From NCBI RefSeq assembly GCF_014203125.1, contig NZ_JACHIH010000024.1, forward strand, positions 1 to 64,000: a stretch of 64,000 nt of DNA, read 5' to 3'. Of the stretch, positions 1 through 14,864 are shown in pieces. Source of the stretch: Rhodopseudomonas rhenobacensis (GTDB taxonomy: Bacteria > Pseudomonadota > Alphaproteobacteria > Rhizobiales > Xanthobacteraceae). Below the pieces are notes generated by a model, which ran no database searches, was not told the origin of the DNA, and saw only the letters and a list, made by a program, of their open reading frames with translations. Position 1 is the stretch's first letter, and every line of letters begins with the position of its first letter. The translations under genes were made by a program, and so were the position numbers.

Positions 1-60
1 TTCGCCCTCGCCAACAACATCCTGCAAGGCCATCGCCTCACCCACAGCGCCGCGGCGTAG
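1..60 (+). CDS. 3' end of an unidentified gene (partial)
   Basis: Frame 1 is open from the window edge and ends at a TAG at 58-60, giving a 19-residue tail ending in THSAAA. The gene starts outside the window. The segment is too short to assign to a family, and an open stretch this short can occur by chance in GC-rich DNA. Confidence 0.3.
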   Translation, partial: FALANNILQGHRLTHSAAA

Positions 61-75
61 CCGATCAGCCACCGA

Positions 76-109
76 CCGCACCCCACCAACCGCACCCCAC
101 CAACCGCAC
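76..109. repeat. 14-bp tandem repeat, about 2.4 copies
   Basis: The unit CCGCACCCCACCAA is repeated exactly at 76-89 and 90-103, followed by a partial third copy (CCGCAC). It lies just after the partial gene at the edge and has no obvious function. Confidence 0.7.
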
Positions 110-880
110 TCCTGCGCAGCGATCGCGACACATCATATCGCCGAGAGCCGCCAATCGAATAGCTTCACAGGCTCTCGGGATGAGGGCGCGATTCGCCTGA
201 CGCGGCCAACCACCCGGGCGATTCGTGAATTTTCAGTGTGCGAGTCGGCTTGGAACCGGCGCCGGATTGGACGATTCTCTCCTCCCGGGGTATTTACTGG
301 ACTGCAAGGTGCGGCGCGGCGTGCATTCGCGTGCCGAACCGACCATCGCGGCGCCGAGCGACGTCGCCGCCAGGCCCTATTTTGCCAGGGTTTGCGGCGG
401 TTTTGCCGGATCGGTCAGAAGTGGTTCTGCCACACCGCTTTAGCCTTGACTTGGCTAGGCCACGCCGATAAAACCCGCGCACTCAACGACAGGCGGTGAG
501 CTTCGCCAACGTCGGAACGGATCACCCACTTGCTCCTCTGGACACGTCCTCCGGATCAAGTCGGGCACCAACCTCGACGCATGTTGCTCAAACGCTGTCG
601 CTTATAGCTAGGCAATGCCAGGACGATAGTCCTCCTCCAGAGCGAACCTCTCGAGATTGATTTCGGATGCATGACCTCGGTGGAGGCCAATCGGTGTAAA
701 CCGGGCGGTCAGGATCGCGGTCCTCTGTGGCGTCGAAGCGCTTTCCGCTCAGCAATGAGTGGTCGGCGTGATTTTCGCTTTGCGCGGTGAATGCCGTGTA
801 ATGCGGCTCATGGGGCGAGTGGCTCCGAACGAATTTGCGAAGCCGATTAGGGTTTCGCGCGAACAAGGGTGAAGGCGAAG
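110..880. other. gene-free leader region upstream of rpsL
   Basis: About 770 bases without a convincing gene. Short open frames here overlap one another in several frames and look like shadows. The stretch should contain the promoter and leader of the str operon; one candidate promoter is listed separately. No tRNA or palindromic repeat was recognised. Confidence 0.6.
446..474 (+). promoter_or_regulatory. candidate sigma-70 promoter for the str operon
   Basis: TTGACT at 446-451 is followed after 15-17 bp by GATAAAAC (467-474). The -35 is good and the -10 is mediocre. It would give a leader of roughly 400 nt before rpsL. Alphaproteobacterial housekeeping promoters often have CTTGAC as the -35, which fits. 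Other start sites nearer the gene cannot be excluded. Confidence 0.35.
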
Positions 881-1252
881 ATGCCGACGATCAACCAGCT
901 GATCGCAAGTCCGCGCGTCGTACAGAAGTCGCGCAAGAAGGTTCCGGCGCTGCAGCAGTCGCCGCAGAAGCGGGGCGTTTGCACGCGCGTCTACACGACG
1001 ACCCCGAAGAAGCCGAACTCGGCGCTTCGTAAGGTTGCCAAGGTTCGTCTGACCAATGGCTTCGAAGTCATTGGCTACATTCCTGGCGAAGGCCACAACC
1101 TTCAAGAGCACTCCGTGGTCATGATCCGCGGCGGCCGCGTCAAGGATTTGCCCGGCGTGCGCTACCACATTCTCCGCGGCGTCCTCGATACCCAGGGCGT
1201 CAAGAACCGTAAGCAGCGTCGTTCGAAGTACGGCGCGAAGCGTCCGAAATAA
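881..1252 (+). CDS. rpsL: 30S ribosomal protein S12
   Basis: A 123-residue protein beginning MPTINQL, the standard S12 length and start; an in-frame GTG four codons upstream (869) is unlikely to be used. S12 sits at the decoding centre and helps proofread codon-anticodon pairing. The conserved [13 protein letters not shown] loop is present, with Lys43 and Lys88 in their wild-type form, the positions where substitutions usually give streptomycin resistance. Asp89, the usual methylthiolation target, is present. It is the first gene of the str operon and rpsG follows after 15 nt. Confidence 0.98.
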   Translation: MPTINQLIASPRVVQKSRKKVPALQQSPQKRGVCTRVYTTTPKKPNSALRKVAKVRLTNGFEVIGYIPGEGHNLQEHSVVMIRGGRVKDLPGVRYHILRGVLDTQGVKNRKQRRSKYGAKRPK

Positions 1253-1264
1253 GCGGGAAATTGA

Positions 1265-1738
<474 letters not shown>

Positions 1739-1768
1739 CGGCGAAACACCGGATTCAAGGATAACCCT

Positions 1769-3841
<2,073 letters not shown>

Positions 3842-3881
3842 TTGTCGTTGATGACAGTCAACGACTGAACGGAGAAGTCTC

Positions 3882-5072
<1,191 letters not shown>

Positions 5073-5074
5073 GG

Positions 5075-5148
5075 GCGAATAGCGAATAGGGAGTAGCGAA
5101 TGGGTTCGTCTCATTCGCTACTCACCACTCGCTACTCACCATTCGCTC
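5075..5148. repeat. palindromic GCGAATA-type heptamer repeat element (copy 1)
   Basis: Degenerate heptamers of the type GCGAATA/GGAGTAG run rightward on the left arm, and their complements (CATTCGC, TACTCAC) fill the right arm. The core is a perfect 12-bp hairpin, GAGTAGCGAATG at 5091-5102 pairing with 5112-5123 around a 9-nt loop. It occupies almost the whole tuf-rpsJ gap. Related copies lie at 17758-17819 and 19393-19458. Confidence 0.85.
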
Positions 5149-5167
5149 TGCAAAGAAAGACACGGCA

Positions 5168-5476
5168 ATGAACGGCCAGAATATTCGCATCCGCCTCAAG
5201 GCGTTCGATCATCGGATCCTCGATTCGTCGACGCGTGAGATCGTGAACACCGCGAAGCGAACCGGCGCGCAGGTCCGTGGACCGATCCCGCTGCCGACGC
5301 GCATCGAGAAGTTCACCGTCAACCGTTCGCCGCACGTCGACAAGAAGAGCCGCGAGCAGTTCGAGATGCGCACCCACAAGCGCCTTCTCGATATCGTCGA
5401 TCCGACCCCGCAGACCGTCGATGCTTTGATGAAGCTCGACCTGGCCGCCGGTGTCGACGTCGAGATCAAGCTTTAA
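5168..5476 (+). CDS. rpsJ: 30S ribosomal protein S10
   Basis: A 102-residue protein starting [16 protein letters not shown], the usual length. S10 (NusE) is both a 30S head protein and the NusB partner in rRNA antitermination. It is the first gene of the S10 cluster. The 95-nt gap before it is taken up by a palindromic repeat, so translation is not coupled to tuf and transcription either reads through the hairpin or restarts here. Confidence 0.98.
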   Translation: MNGQNIRIRLKAFDHRILDSSTREIVNTAKRTGAQVRGPIPLPTRIEKFTVNRSPHVDKKSREQFEMRTHKRLLDIVDPTPQTVDALMKLDLAAGVDVEIKL

Positions 5477-5531
5477 GATTTTTTGGATTCCCGTCCGGAT
5501 TTAGCGGACAGAAAGAACAGGAAGCACGCCG

Positions 5532-6260
5532 ATGCGCTCCGGAGTGATCGCACAAAAGGTCGGGATGACGCGGGTCTTTACAGAGACCGGCGAACACATC
5601 CCAGTGACCGTGCTCAAGCTGGGCAATTGCCAGGTATTGGGTCATCGCACCACCGAGAAGAACGGCTACGTCGCTATGCAGCTCGGTTCGGGCACGCGGA
5701 AGACCGTTTATCTGCCGAAGGCGGAACGCGGCCAGTTCGCGGTCGCCAAGGTCGAGCCGAAGCGTAAGGTCGCGGAATTCCGCGTGTCGGAAGACGCGCT
5801 GATCCCGGTCGGCGCCGAGATCCAGGCCGACCATTTCGTGGTCGGTCAGTTCGTCGACGTCACCGGCACCTCGGTCGGTAAGGGCTTCGCGGGCGGCATC
5901 AAGCGCTGGAATTTCGGCGGCTTGCGCGCCACCCACGGCGTCTCGGTCTCGCATCGTTCGATCGGTTCGACCGGCGGCCGGCAAGATCCCGGCAAGACCT
6001 TCAAGAACAAGAAGATGCCCGGTCACATGGGTGTCGATCGTATCACCACGCTGAATTTGCGCGTGGTCCAGACCGACGTCGAGCGCGGCCTGATCCTCGT
6101 CGAAGGTGCCGTTCCCGGCTCCAAGGGCGGCTGGATCGCGGTGCGCGACGCGGTGAAAAAGGTGTTGCCGGCGGAAGCGCCGAAGCCGGGCAAGTTCCGC
6201 CTGGCCGATGGCGGCGACCAGGCCGCCGCAGCGCCTGCCGCCGAGCAGGAGGGCGTGTGA
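5532..6260 (+). CDS. rplC: 50S ribosomal protein L3
   Basis: A 242-residue protein starting [15 protein letters not shown]3 binds near the 3' end of 23S rRNA, and its central extension, with the [20 protein letters not shown] stretch, reaches toward the peptidyl-transferase centre. The protein is longer than the roughly 210-residue enteric form because of an Ala/Glu-rich tail of about 30 residues, which is common in alphaproteobacteria. It ends one base before the rplD ATG. Confidence 0.98.
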   Translation: MRSGVIAQKVGMTRVFTETGEHIPVTVLKLGNCQVLGHRTTEKNGYVAMQLGSGTRKTVYLPKAERGQFAVAKVEPKRKVAEFRVSEDALIPVGAEIQADHFVVGQFVDVTGTSVGKGFAGGIKRWNFGGLRATHGVSVSHRSIGSTGGRQDPGKTFKNKKMPGHMGVDRITTLNLRVVQTDVERGLILVEGAVPGSKGGWIAVRDAVKKVLPAEAPKPGKFRLADGGDQAAAAPAAEQEGV

Positions 6261-6261
6261 G

Positions 6262-6882
6262 ATGGAATTGAAAGTCACCACGCTTGAGGGCAAGGAAGCT
6301 GGATCCGTTCAGCTCTCCGACGAGATCTTCGGTCTCGATCCGCGCGTCGACATCATTCAGCGTTGCGTCAACTGGCAGCTCGCAAAGCGCCAGGCCGGCA
6401 CCCACAAGGCCAAGGGCCGTGCGGAAGTCTGGCGCACCGGCAAGAAGATGTACAAGCAGAAGGGCACCGGCGGTGCGCGTCACGGTTCGCAGCGGGTGCC
6501 GCAGTTCCGCGGCGGCGGCCGGGCCTTCGGTCCGGTGGTTCGTTCGCACGCCTTCGATCTGCCGAAGAAGGTTCGCGCGCTCGCTTTGAAGCACGCGCTG
6601 TCGGCCAAGGCCAAGGACGGCGGGCTGATCGTGATCGAATCCGCGACGCTGGAAGCCGCCAAGACCAAGGCTTTGGTCGGGCACTTCTCGGGTCTCGGGC
6701 TGACCAGCGCGCTGATCATCGACGGGGCCGAGCTCAACAACGGTTTCGCGGTTGCGGCTCGCAACATTCCGAACATCGACGTGCTGCCGATCCAGGGCAT
6801 CAACGTCTATGACATTCTTCGTCGTCAGAAGCTGGTTTTGACCAAGGCGGCGGTCGATGCGTTGGAGGCGCGCTTCAAATGA
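6262..6882 (+). CDS. rplD: 50S ribosomal protein L4
   Basis: A 206-residue protein starting [15 protein letters not shown]4 lines the peptide exit tunnel; its long basic loop, with [15 protein letters not shown] and RGGGRAFGP, is intact. In enterobacteria L4 also represses the S10 operon by attenuation; no matching leader is obvious here. The start is chosen at the ATG just after the rplC stop, because frames further upstream overlap rplC. Its last four bases overlap the rplW start (ATGA). Confidence 0.97.
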   Translation: MELKVTTLEGKEAGSVQLSDEIFGLDPRVDIIQRCVNWQLAKRQAGTHKAKGRAEVWRTGKKMYKQKGTGGARHGSQRVPQFRGGGRAFGPVVRSHAFDLPKKVRALALKHALSAKAKDGGLIVIESATLEAAKTKALVGHFSGLGLTSALIIDGAELNNGFAVAARNIPNIDVLPIQGINVYDILRRQKLVLTKAAVDALEARFK

Positions 6883-7178
6883 AGACTATTGATCCGCGCC
6901 ACTACGACGTCATCGTCGCTCCAGTGGTGACCGAAAAGGCCACCGTCGCGTCCGAACACAACAAGGTGGTGTTCAAGGTCGCGAGCAAGGCCACCAAGCC
7001 GCAGATCAAGGAAGCGGTTGAGAAGTTGTTCGACGTCAAGGTGAAGAGCGTGAACACGCTGGTTCGCAAAGGCAAGACCAAGGTCTTCCGCGGCCAGTTC
7101 GGTTCGCAGTCCGACGTCAAGCGTGCGATCGTGACCCTCGAAGAGGGCCACCGCATCGACGTCACCACCGGGCTATGA
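6879..7178 (+). CDS. rplW: 50S ribosomal protein L23
   Basis: A 99-residue protein starting [13 protein letters not shown]23 lies at the tunnel exit and is the docking point for trigger factor and SRP. It has the normal length, with the [15 protein letters not shown] loop. It overlaps rplD by 4 nt, so translation is probably coupled, and rplB follows after 13 nt. Confidence 0.97.
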   Translation: MKTIDPRHYDVIVAPVVTEKATVASEHNKVVFKVASKATKPQIKEAVEKLFDVKVKSVNTLVRKGKTKVFRGQFGSQSDVKRAIVTLEEGHRIDVTTGL

Positions 7179-7191
7179 GGCGGATACGACG

Positions 7192-8025
7192 ATGGCACTG
7201 AAAAAATTCAATCCGACGACGCCGGGCCAGCGCCAGCTGGTGATGGTCGATCGTTCGGCGCTCTACAAGGGCAAGCCGGTCAAGTCGCTGACCGAGGGCA
7301 AGCATTCGGCGGGCGGTCGCAACAACACCGGTCGCATCGTGGTGCGGTTCCGCGGCGGCGGTCACAAGCAGACCTACCGGATCGTCGACTTCAAGCGCAC
7401 CAAGGTCGACATGCCGGCCGTGGTCGAGCGGCTGGAATACGATCCGAACCGCACCGCGTTCATCGCGCTGATCAAGTACACCGACGGCACCCAGGCCTAT
7501 ATCCTGGCGCCGCAGCGCTTGGCGGTCGGCGATACCGTGCTGGCCGGCGCCTATGTCGACGTCAAGCCGGGCAACGTGATGCCGCTCGGCAACATGCCGA
7601 TCGGCACCATCGTCCACAACGTCGAATTGAAGATCGGCAAGGGCGGTCAGATCGCGCGCTCGGCGGGCACCTACGCCCAGCTGGTCGGCCGCGACCACGA
7701 CTACGTCATCGTCCGGTTGAACTCGGGCGAACAGCGCCTGGTTCACGGCCGCTGCACCGCGACGATCGGTGCGGTGTCGAACCCGGACCACATGAACATC
7801 TCGATCGGCAAGGCCGGTCGGTCGCGCTGGCTCGGCCGCAAGCCGCATAACCGCGGCGTCACCATGAACCCGGTCGACCATCCGCACGGCGGCGGCGAAG
7901 GCCGCACCTCGGGCGGTCGCCATCCGGTGACCCCGTGGGGCAAGCCGACCAAGGGCAAGAAGACGCGGTCGAACAAGTCGACCAACAAGTTCATTCTCAT
8001 CAGCCGCCACAAGCGGAAGAAGTAA
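7192..8025 (+). CDS. rplB: 50S ribosomal protein L2
   Basis: A 277-residue protein starting [15 protein letters not shown]2 is needed for subunit association and peptidyl transfer. The GRNNTGR motif is near the N-terminus, and the conserved [13 protein letters not shown] loop carrying the functionally important histidine is in the C-terminal third. The tail [20 protein letters not shown] is basic. Length and motifs are normal. Confidence 0.98.
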   Translation: MALKKFNPTTPGQRQLVMVDRSALYKGKPVKSLTEGKHSAGGRNNTGRIVVRFRGGGHKQTYRIVDFKRTKVDMPAVVERLEYDPNRTAFIALIKYTDGTQAYILAPQRLAVGDTVLAGAYVDVKPGNVMPLGNMPIGTIVHNVELKIGKGGQIARSAGTYAQLVGRDHDYVIVRLNSGEQRLVHGRCTATIGAVSNPDHMNISIGKAGRSRWLGRKPHNRGVTMNPVDHPHGGGEGRTSGGRHPVTPWGKPTKGKKTRSNKSTNKFILISRHKRKK

Positions 8026-8037
8026 GGATAGCCGGAC

Positions 8038-8316
8038 ATGGTTCGCTCAGTCTGGAAAGGCCCGTTCGTCGAGGGCTCGCTTTTGAAGAAGGCGGATGTC
8101 GCTCGTTCCTCGGGCCGGCACGACGTCATCAAGATCTGGAGCCGTCGGTCGACGATCCTTCCGCAATTCGTCGGCCTGGTGTTCGGGGTCTATAACGGCC
8201 AGAAGCACGTTCCGGTGTCGGTCAACGAGGAAATGGTCGGACACAAGTTCGGCGAGTTCTCGCCGACCCGGACCTTCCACGGCCATTCGGGCGACAAGAA
8301 AGCCAAGAAGGCTTGA
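8038..8316 (+). CDS. rpsS: 30S ribosomal protein S19
   Basis: A 92-residue protein starting [12 protein letters not shown]19 is a 30S head protein that contacts the A-site finger with S13. The [12 protein letters not shown] and [16 protein letters not shown] motifs are typical. It lies 12 nt after rplB and 10 nt before rplV in the standard S10 order. Confidence 0.98.
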   Translation: MVRSVWKGPFVEGSLLKKADVARSSGRHDVIKIWSRRSTILPQFVGLVFGVYNGQKHVPVSVNEEMVGHKFGEFSPTRTFHGHSGDKKAKKA

Positions 8317-8326
8317 GGATCTAGTT

Positions 8327-8713
8327 ATGAGCAAACCAAAGCGCGAACGGAGCCTCCCCGATAACGAGGCCAAGGCGATTGCCCGGATGCTTCGGGTGAG
8401 CCCGCAGAAGTTGAACCTCGTCGCGCAGCTGATTCGCGGCCGAAAGGCTTCGGCTGCGCTCGCCGACCTGCAATTTTCGCGCAAGCGGATCGCGGTCGAT
8501 GTTAAGAAGTGCCTCGAATCGGCGATCGCGAATGCCGAGAACAATCACGACCTCGACGTCGACGCGCTGATCGTGTCCGAAGCGCATGTCGGCAAGGGCA
8601 TCGTGATGAAGCGTTTCGCACCGCGCGGCCGTGGCCGTTCGGGCCGTATTTTTAAACCGTTCGCGCAGCTGACGATTGTCGTTCGTCAGGTCGAAGCCGA
8701 AGCAAGCGCTTAA
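8327..8713 (+). CDS. rplV: 50S ribosomal protein L22
   Basis: A 128-residue protein starting [17 protein letters not shown]; a longer frame opening inside rpsS is rejected as overlap. L22 has a beta hairpin lining the exit tunnel opposite L4; the hairpin sequence [15 protein letters not shown] is intact. In this clade the protein is slightly longer than the 110-residue enteric form. Confidence 0.97.
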   Translation: MSKPKRERSLPDNEAKAIARMLRVSPQKLNLVAQLIRGRKASAALADLQFSRKRIAVDVKKCLESAIANAENNHDLDVDALIVSEAHVGKGIVMKRFAPRGRGRSGRIFKPFAQLTIVVRQVEAEASA

Positions 8714-8736
8714 AGCCAGGGCGCGGGAGACTTTCG

Positions 8737-9435
<699 letters not shown>

Positions 9436-9467
9436 TCGGTCTGACAGAAGGTTTGAGGGCGTAAGCC

Positions 9468-9881
9468 ATGATGCAACCAAAGAAGACGAAGTTCCGCAAG
9501 GCGCATAAGGGCCGCATTCACGGCGTGGCGACCTCGGGTGCGACGTTGTCGTTCGGCCAGTTCGGCCTGAAGGCGATGGCGCCCGAGCGGATCACCGCCC
9601 GGCAGATCGAAGCCGCGCGTCGTGCGCTGACCCGTCACATGAAGCGCGCCGGCCGCGTCTGGATCCGCATCTTCCCGGATCTGCCGGTGTCGAAGAAGCC
9701 CGCCGAAGTGCGAATGGGCTCCGGCAAGGGCACCCCGGAATTGTGGGTGGCCCGCGTCAAGCCCGGCCGCGTGATCTTCGAAATCGACGGCGTCAACGTT
9801 CAGGTCGCCAAGGAGGCGCTGACGCTCGCCGCCGCCAAGTTGCCGATCAAGACGCGCTTCGTTGCGCGCATCGCGGAGTAA
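9468..9881 (+). CDS. rplP: 50S ribosomal protein L16
   Basis: A 137-residue protein starting [15 protein letters not shown]; the first of two adjacent ATGs is used, and the second (9471) would work as well. L16 lies near the A-site tRNA elbow and is needed late in 50S assembly. The [14 protein letters not shown] motif is conserved. rpmC follows after 10 nt. Confidence 0.97.
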   Translation: MMQPKKTKFRKAHKGRIHGVATSGATLSFGQFGLKAMAPERITARQIEAARRALTRHMKRAGRVWIRIFPDLPVSKKPAEVRMGSGKGTPELWVARVKPGRVIFEIDGVNVQVAKEALTLAAAKLPIKTRFVARIAE

Positions 9882-9891
9882 GGATTAGGTG

Positions 9892-10098
9892 ATGGCCGAG
9901 ATGAAAACCGCCGATATCCGTGCGATGAGTCCTGATCAGAAAGACGACGCCGTCGCCGAGCTGAAGAAGGAACGTTTCAATCTGCGCTTCCAGCGCGCCA
10001 CCGGGCAGCTCGAGAACACCTCGCGGCTGCGCGAGGCCCGCCGCGACATCGCACGCATCAAGACCATCGCCGCGCAGCAGCGCGACGCGAAGAAGTAA
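9892..10098 (+). CDS. rpmC: 50S ribosomal protein L29
   Basis: A 68-residue, mostly helical protein starting [17 protein letters not shown]29 sits next to L23 at the tunnel exit. An in-frame GTG one codon earlier (9889) exists, but the ATG fits the family and its ribosome-binding site (AAGGA) better. It has normal length and is followed by rpsQ after 9 nt. Confidence 0.96.
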   Translation: MAEMKTADIRAMSPDQKDDAVAELKKERFNLRFQRATGQLENTSRLREARRDIARIKTIAAQQRDAKK

Positions 10099-10107
10099 GG
10101 GGCCGAC

Positions 10108-10356
10108 ATGCCAAAACGTACGCTGCAGGGCGTGGTCGTCAGCGACAAGCAAGCCAAGACGGTTGTGGTGCGCGTCGACCGCCGCTTCACCCACCCGATC
10201 TACAAGAAGACCATCCGCCGCTCCAAGAACTATCACGCCCATGACGAGAACAACGAGTTCAAGCCGGGCGATGTGGTGTGGATCGAGGAAAGCAAGCCGA
10301 TCTCGAAGCTGAAGCGCTGGACCGTGGTCCGGGGCGAACAGAAAAAAACCGCCTAA
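10108..10356 (+). CDS. rpsQ: 30S ribosomal protein S17
   Basis: An 82-residue OB-fold protein starting [15 protein letters not shown]17 is a primary 16S rRNA binder. The [15 protein letters not shown] and SKLKRWTVV motifs are typical. It is the last gene of the S10 group; the 39-nt gap before rplN marks the usual S10/spc boundary, but no terminator is visible, so readthrough is likely. Confidence 0.97.
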   Translation: MPKRTLQGVVVSDKQAKTVVVRVDRRFTHPIYKKTIRRSKNYHAHDENNEFKPGDVVWIEESKPISKLKRWTVVRGEQKKTA

Positions 10357-10395
10357 GCGCGACTTTGCGCATCAGAAAGAGGACGAGGTGCATCA

Positions 10396-10764
10396 ATGAT
10401 TCAGATGCAGACCAACCTCGACGTGGCCGATAATTCCGGCGCACGCCGTGTCATGTGCATCAAGGTGCTTGGGGGTTCCAAGCGCCGTTATGCCACCGTT
10501 GGCGATGTCATTGTCGTGTCGATCAAGGAAGCCATCCCGCGTGGGAAGGTGAAGAAGGGCGACGTGATGAAGGCCGTGGTGGTGCGGGTCCGCAAGGACA
10601 TCCGCCGCGCCGATGGTTCAGTCATCCGGTTCGACCGTAACGCTGCCGTGCTGATCAACAATCAGTCGGAGCCGGTCGGCACCCGTATTTTCGGGCCGGT
10701 GCCGCGCGAACTGCGCGCCAAAAACCACATGAAGATCATTTCGCTCGCGCCGGAGGTGCTGTGA
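10396..10764 (+). CDS. rplN: 50S ribosomal protein L14
   Basis: A 122-residue beta-barrel protein starting [18 protein letters not shown], the standard length. L14 forms bridge B8 and is the docking site for the silencing factor RsfS. It is the first gene of the spc group. Its TGA overlaps the ATG of rplX (TGATG), which suggests translational coupling. Confidence 0.98.
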
Positions 10765-11070
10765 TGGCTGCCAAGATCCGGAAGGGTGACAAGGTTATCG
10801 TGCTGAACGGTCGCGACAAGGGTCGCACCGGCGAAGTGTTCGAGGTGCGTCCCACCGAGAACAAGGCGCTGGTTCGTGGCGTCAATCTGGTGAAGCGTCA
10901 CCAGAAGCAGACCCAGGCCCAGGAAGGTGGCATCATCTCGAAAGAGGCGGCGATCCACCTGTCCAACATCGCAATCGTCGGCAAGGACGGCAAGCCGACC
11001 CGCGTTGGCTTCAAGATTCAGGCGGATGGCAAGAAGGTACGCATCGCCAAACGCTCGGGAGCAGAGATCG

Positions 11071-11078
<8 letters not shown>
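10764..11078 (+). CDS. rplX: 50S ribosomal protein L24
   Basis: A 104-residue protein starting [16 protein letters not shown] with a KOW motif at the N-terminus. L24 initiates assembly of the 50S subunit. The ATG overlapping the rplN stop is preferred to the GTG one codon earlier. Its 3' end overlaps the start of rplE by 8 nt. Confidence 0.97.
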
Positions 11079-11628
<550 letters not shown>

Positions 11629-11670
11629 GACGCTGAAAAGCTCTCAAACGCGGTAACTCAGGAGCCAAGC

Positions 11671-11976
11671 ATGGCGAAGAAAAGTTCGATCGAGAAGAAT
11701 AACCGGCGCAAGCGGTTGACCAAGAATGCGGCGCCGAAGCGGGCGAAGCTGAAGGCGATCATCGCCGACAAGTCGAAGCCGATGGAAGAGCGGTTCGCCG
11801 CGACGCTGAAATTGTCCGAGATGCCCCGCAACTCGTCGGCGACCAGGATCCGCAACCGTTGCGAGATCACCGGCCGCGCGCGTTCGGTGTACCGCAAGAG
11901 CAAGCTCAGCCGTATCGCGATCCGCGATCTCGGGTCCCGGGGCCTGATCCCGGGTCTCGTGAAGTCCAGTTGGTAA
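11671..11976 (+). CDS. rpsN: 30S ribosomal protein S14 (zinc-free type)
   Basis: A 101-residue protein starting [16 protein letters not shown], the long S14 form without the two CxxC zinc motifs; only one cysteine is present. It is therefore the zinc-independent type usual in proteobacteria. S14 helps assemble the 30S head. A good ribosome-binding site (CAGGAG) precedes it. rpsH follows after 10 nt. Confidence 0.97.
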   Translation: MAKKSSIEKNNRRKRLTKNAAPKRAKLKAIIADKSKPMEERFAATLKLSEMPRNSSATRIRNRCEITGRARSVYRKSKLSRIAIRDLGSRGLIPGLVKSSW

Positions 11977-11986
11977 GGGGGCGGGC

Positions 11987-12385
11987 ATGTCAACGCACGA
12001 TCCAATCAGCGATCTGATCACCCGTATCCGCAACGCGCAGATGCGCGCCAAGTCCAAGGTCTCGACCCCGGGCTCGAAGATGCGCGCCAACGTTCTCGAA
12101 GTGCTCAAGAACGAAGGCTACATCCGCGGCTACGCCAGCGTCGATCACGCCTCCGGCCGCAGCGAGCTTGAGATCGAACTCAAGTATTTCGACGGCGAGC
12201 CGGTGATCCGCGAGATCGAACGGGTGTCGAAGCCGGGCCGTCGGGTCTACGCGTCGGTGAAGAACCTGCCGCGCGTGAACAACGGCCTCGGAATTTCGGT
12301 TTTGTCGACGCCCAAGGGAATCATGGCCGACCACGAAGCGCGTGACGCGAACGTGGGCGGCGAAGTTCTCTTCACGGTGTTCTGA
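11987..12385 (+). CDS. rpsH: 30S ribosomal protein S8
   Basis: A 132-residue protein starting [19 protein letters not shown]8 binds helix 21 of 16S rRNA and in enterobacteria is the translational repressor of the spc operon. The C-terminal [14 protein letters not shown] motif is typical. It has normal length and lies 13 nt before rplF. Confidence 0.98.
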   Translation: MSTHDPISDLITRIRNAQMRAKSKVSTPGSKMRANVLEVLKNEGYIRGYASVDHASGRSELEIELKYFDGEPVIREIERVSKPGRRVYASVKNLPRVNNGLGISVLSTPKGIMADHEARDANVGGEVLFTVF

Positions 12386-12398
12386 GGAAGGATTATCC

Positions 12399-12932
12399 AT
12401 GTCACGTGTTGGCAAAAAGCCCGTCGTGGTCCCCTCGGGAGTCACCGCGAGCGTTCAGGGACAGACCGTCACGATGAAGGGACCGAAGGGTCAGCTTCAG
12501 TTCATCGTGCACGACGACGTCGAAGTGAAGTTCGAGGACGGCGCGGTCACGGTGAAGCCGCGGGTCGAGACCAATCGCGCGCGGGCGCTGTACGGCACCG
12601 CGCGGGCCCAGGTCGCGAACCTGCTCGAAGGCGTCACCAAGGGCTTCGACAAGAAGCTCGACATCACCGGCGTCGGCTATCGCGCCGCATTGCAGGGTAA
12701 GAAGCTGCAGCTCGCGCTCGGCTACAGCCACGATGTGGTTTACGACATTCCGGACGGCATCACCATCACGGTGCCGAAGCCGACCGAGATCTTCATCTCG
12801 GGCAACGATTCGCAGCGCGTCGGTCAGGTGGCGGCAGAGATCCGCAGCTATCGCCCGCCGGAGCCCTATAAGGGCAAGGGCGTGCGTTATTCCGACGAGT
12901 TTATCTTCCGCAAGGAAGGCAAGAAGAAGTAA
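12399..12932 (+). CDS. rplF: 50S ribosomal protein L6
   Basis: A 177-residue protein starting [15 protein letters not shown]; an upstream extension overlapping rpsH is rejected. L6 lies near the sarcin-ricin loop and the factor-binding site. Two tandem L6 folds are evident, the second with the [13 protein letters not shown] signature. Length is standard. Confidence 0.98.
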   Translation: MSRVGKKPVVVPSGVTASVQGQTVTMKGPKGQLQFIVHDDVEVKFEDGAVTVKPRVETNRARALYGTARAQVANLLEGVTKGFDKKLDITGVGYRAALQGKKLQLALGYSHDVVYDIPDGITITVPKPTEIFISGNDSQRVGQVAAEIRSYRPPEPYKGKGVRYSDEFIFRKEGKKK

Positions 12933-12943
12933 CGGAGCCGGTC

Positions 12944-13306
12944 ATGTCGAAACTCAAGATTACGAATGCCCGGCGCAAGCAACGCGTGAGGCTGTCGTTG
13001 CGCCGGACCGCCAACGGCCGGCCGCGGCTCTCGGTGTTCCGCTCGTCGAAGCACATCTACGCGCAGGTGATCGACGACCTCAAGGGCGAGACCCTGGCGT
13101 CGGCGTCGTCGCTGGAGAAGGCGATGCGCGACACCGGCAACACCGGCGCCAATATCGACGCCGCCAAGGCCGTCGGCAAGCTGCTGGCGGAACGCGCGGT
13201 GAAGAACGGCGTCACCGAAGTGGTGTTCGATCGCGGCGGCTATCTGTATCACGGGCGCATCAAGGCGCTCGCCGATGCGGCGCGCGAGAGCGGACTGAGC
13301 TTCTAA
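12944..13306 (+). CDS. rplR: 50S ribosomal protein L18
   Basis: A 120-residue protein starting [17 protein letters not shown]18 binds 5S rRNA with L5. The [13 protein letters not shown] and [17 protein letters not shown] motifs are conserved. It follows rplF by 11 nt and precedes rpsE by 58 nt. Confidence 0.98.
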   Translation: MSKLKITNARRKQRVRLSLRRTANGRPRLSVFRSSKHIYAQVIDDLKGETLASASSLEKAMRDTGNTGANIDAAKAVGKLLAERAVKNGVTEVVFDRGGYLYHGRIKALADAARESGLSF

Positions 13307-13364
13307 GTTTTGGATAACGGACACAAGGTCGGGGGCGCAAGCCTCTCAAGGATTGGAAAACACC

Positions 13365-13937
13365 ATGGCAGGTGAACGCGAACGCGGTGGAGGCCACCGG
13401 GGCCCCCGGGAAGAGCGCGACAGCGAATTCGTCGACAAGCTCGTCCACATCAACCGGGTTGCGAAGGTCGTCAAGGGCGGCAAGCGCTTCGGCTTCGCCG
13501 CGCTGGTCGTGATCGGCGATCAGAAGGGCAGGGTCGGTTTCGGTCACGGCAAGGCGCGCGAAGTGCCGGAAGCGATCCGCAAGGCGACCGAGTCCGCGAA
13601 GCGCAATCTGACCCGCGTGCCGTTGCGCGAAGGTCGGACGCTGCATCACGATATCGCCGGCCGCCACGGTGCGGGCCGGGTCTATCTGCGTGCGGCCCCG
13701 GCCGGTACCGGCATCATCGCCGGCGGCCCGATGCGTGCGGTGTTCGAAACCCTCGGCATCCAGGACGTGGTGGCGAAGTCGATCGGCTCTTCGAACCCTT
13801 ACAACATGGTTCGCGCCACCTTCGACGCGCTGAAGCATCAGGATTCGCCGCGCTCGGTTGCGGCGCGCCGTAACCTCAAGGTTTCCACCCTGCAGTCGCG
13901 CCGTGTCGGTGGCGACGCCGAAGTGGTCGCCGAATAA
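13365..13937 (+). CDS. rpsE: 30S ribosomal protein S5
   Basis: A 190-residue protein starting [18 protein letters not shown]; a TTG four codons upstream is possible but lacks support. S5 helps keep the mRNA entry site and decoding accurate. The [19 protein letters not shown] and [15 protein letters not shown] signatures are present. The Gly/Arg-rich N-terminal extension is usual in this clade. Confidence 0.97.
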   Translation: MAGERERGGGHRGPREERDSEFVDKLVHINRVAKVVKGGKRFGFAALVVIGDQKGRVGFGHGKAREVPEAIRKATESAKRNLTRVPLREGRTLHHDIAGRHGAGRVYLRAAPAGTGIIAGGPMRAVFETLGIQDVVAKSIGSSNPYNMVRATFDALKHQDSPRSVAARRNLKVSTLQSRRVGGDAEVVAE

Positions 13938-14024
13938 CAACCTGGCACGATCCGGAGAAACCGCTACGGTTGCTCCGGGCCGCTCGTGCCGAGCTCGACA
14001 AGATGCGATCTGGAGTTGATGACG

Positions 14025-14219
14025 ATGGCCAACGCCGCAAAGACAATCACGGTCGAACAGATCGGCAGCGCTATTCGCCGCCATCATTCGCAGCGCGCGA
14101 CGCTGATCGGCCTCAATCTCAATAAGATCGGTCGTACCGCCGAACTGCAGGACACCCCTGAGGTTCGCGGCATGATCACCAAGGTTCAGCACCTCGTTCG
14201 CATCGTCGACGAGAAATAA
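14025..14219 (+). CDS. rpmD: 50S ribosomal protein L30
   Basis: A 64-residue protein starting [15 protein letters not shown]30 is a small peripheral 50S protein, and the [19 protein letters not shown] segment is typical. Longer frames upstream (from 13986) have no family support. It follows rpsE after 87 nt, and rplO follows after 12 nt with an AAGGAG ribosome-binding site. Confidence 0.96.
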   Translation: MANAAKTITVEQIGSAIRRHHSQRATLIGLNLNKIGRTAELQDTPEVRGMITKVQHLVRIVDEK

Positions 14220-14231
14220 GGAGACAGGGCG

Positions 14232-14720
14232 ATGAAGCTCAGCGATATCGCCGACAACGCCGGCTCGCGCAAGAAGCGTATGCGCGTCGGCCGTGGCATC
14301 GGTTCCGGCAAGGGCAAGACCGCCGGCCGTGGCGGCAAGGGCCAGACCGCGCGCTCCGGCGTGCGCATCAAGGGCTTCGAAGGCGGCCAGATGCCGCTGC
14401 ATCGGCGTCTGCCGAAGCGCGGCTTCAACAACATCTTCCGGCTCGACTTCGCCGAGATCAACCTCGACCGGCTGCAGGAAGCCGTCGACGCCAAAACCAT
14501 CGACGGGTCGGGCGTGATCAACGCCGAGACGCTGGTGGCCTCCGGCGTGCTGCGTCGCGCCAAGGACGGCGTGCGGCTGCTCGGTCGCGGTGAACTCAAG
14601 GCCAAGCTGACCATCGAAGTGCACGGCGCCACCAAGACGGCGATCGAAGCAGTCGAGAAGGCCGGCGGGACCGTGAAGATCCTGGCGCCGGCGAAGAAGG
14701 ACGAAGGCGAGGCTGCGTAA
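14232..14720 (+). CDS. rplO: 50S ribosomal protein L15
   Basis: A 162-residue protein starting [17 protein letters not shown]15 is a late-assembly protein with a long Gly/Arg/Lys-rich extension (about residues 15-50) that reaches into 23S rRNA, followed by a globular C-terminal domain. The tail is acidic/Ala-rich. secY follows after a 144-nt gap. Confidence 0.97.
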   Translation: MKLSDIADNAGSRKKRMRVGRGIGSGKGKTAGRGGKGQTARSGVRIKGFEGGQMPLHRRLPKRGFNNIFRLDFAEINLDRLQEAVDAKTIDGSGVINAETLVASGVLRRAKDGVRLLGRGELKAKLTIEVHGATKTAIEAVEKAGGTVKILAPAKKDEGEAA

Positions 14721-14864
14721 CATCCGCGTCATCCGCTTGGTATAGCGGCGGCGGTAACGCCGGGACGGTGGATTTTTCGCAACTCGAGCCCCAATTTGAT
14801 GTCCGGCGTCAACCTCATGTCCGGACGGGCATGACGGTGCGAGCGGCGCAGGAGAAAGCCGAAC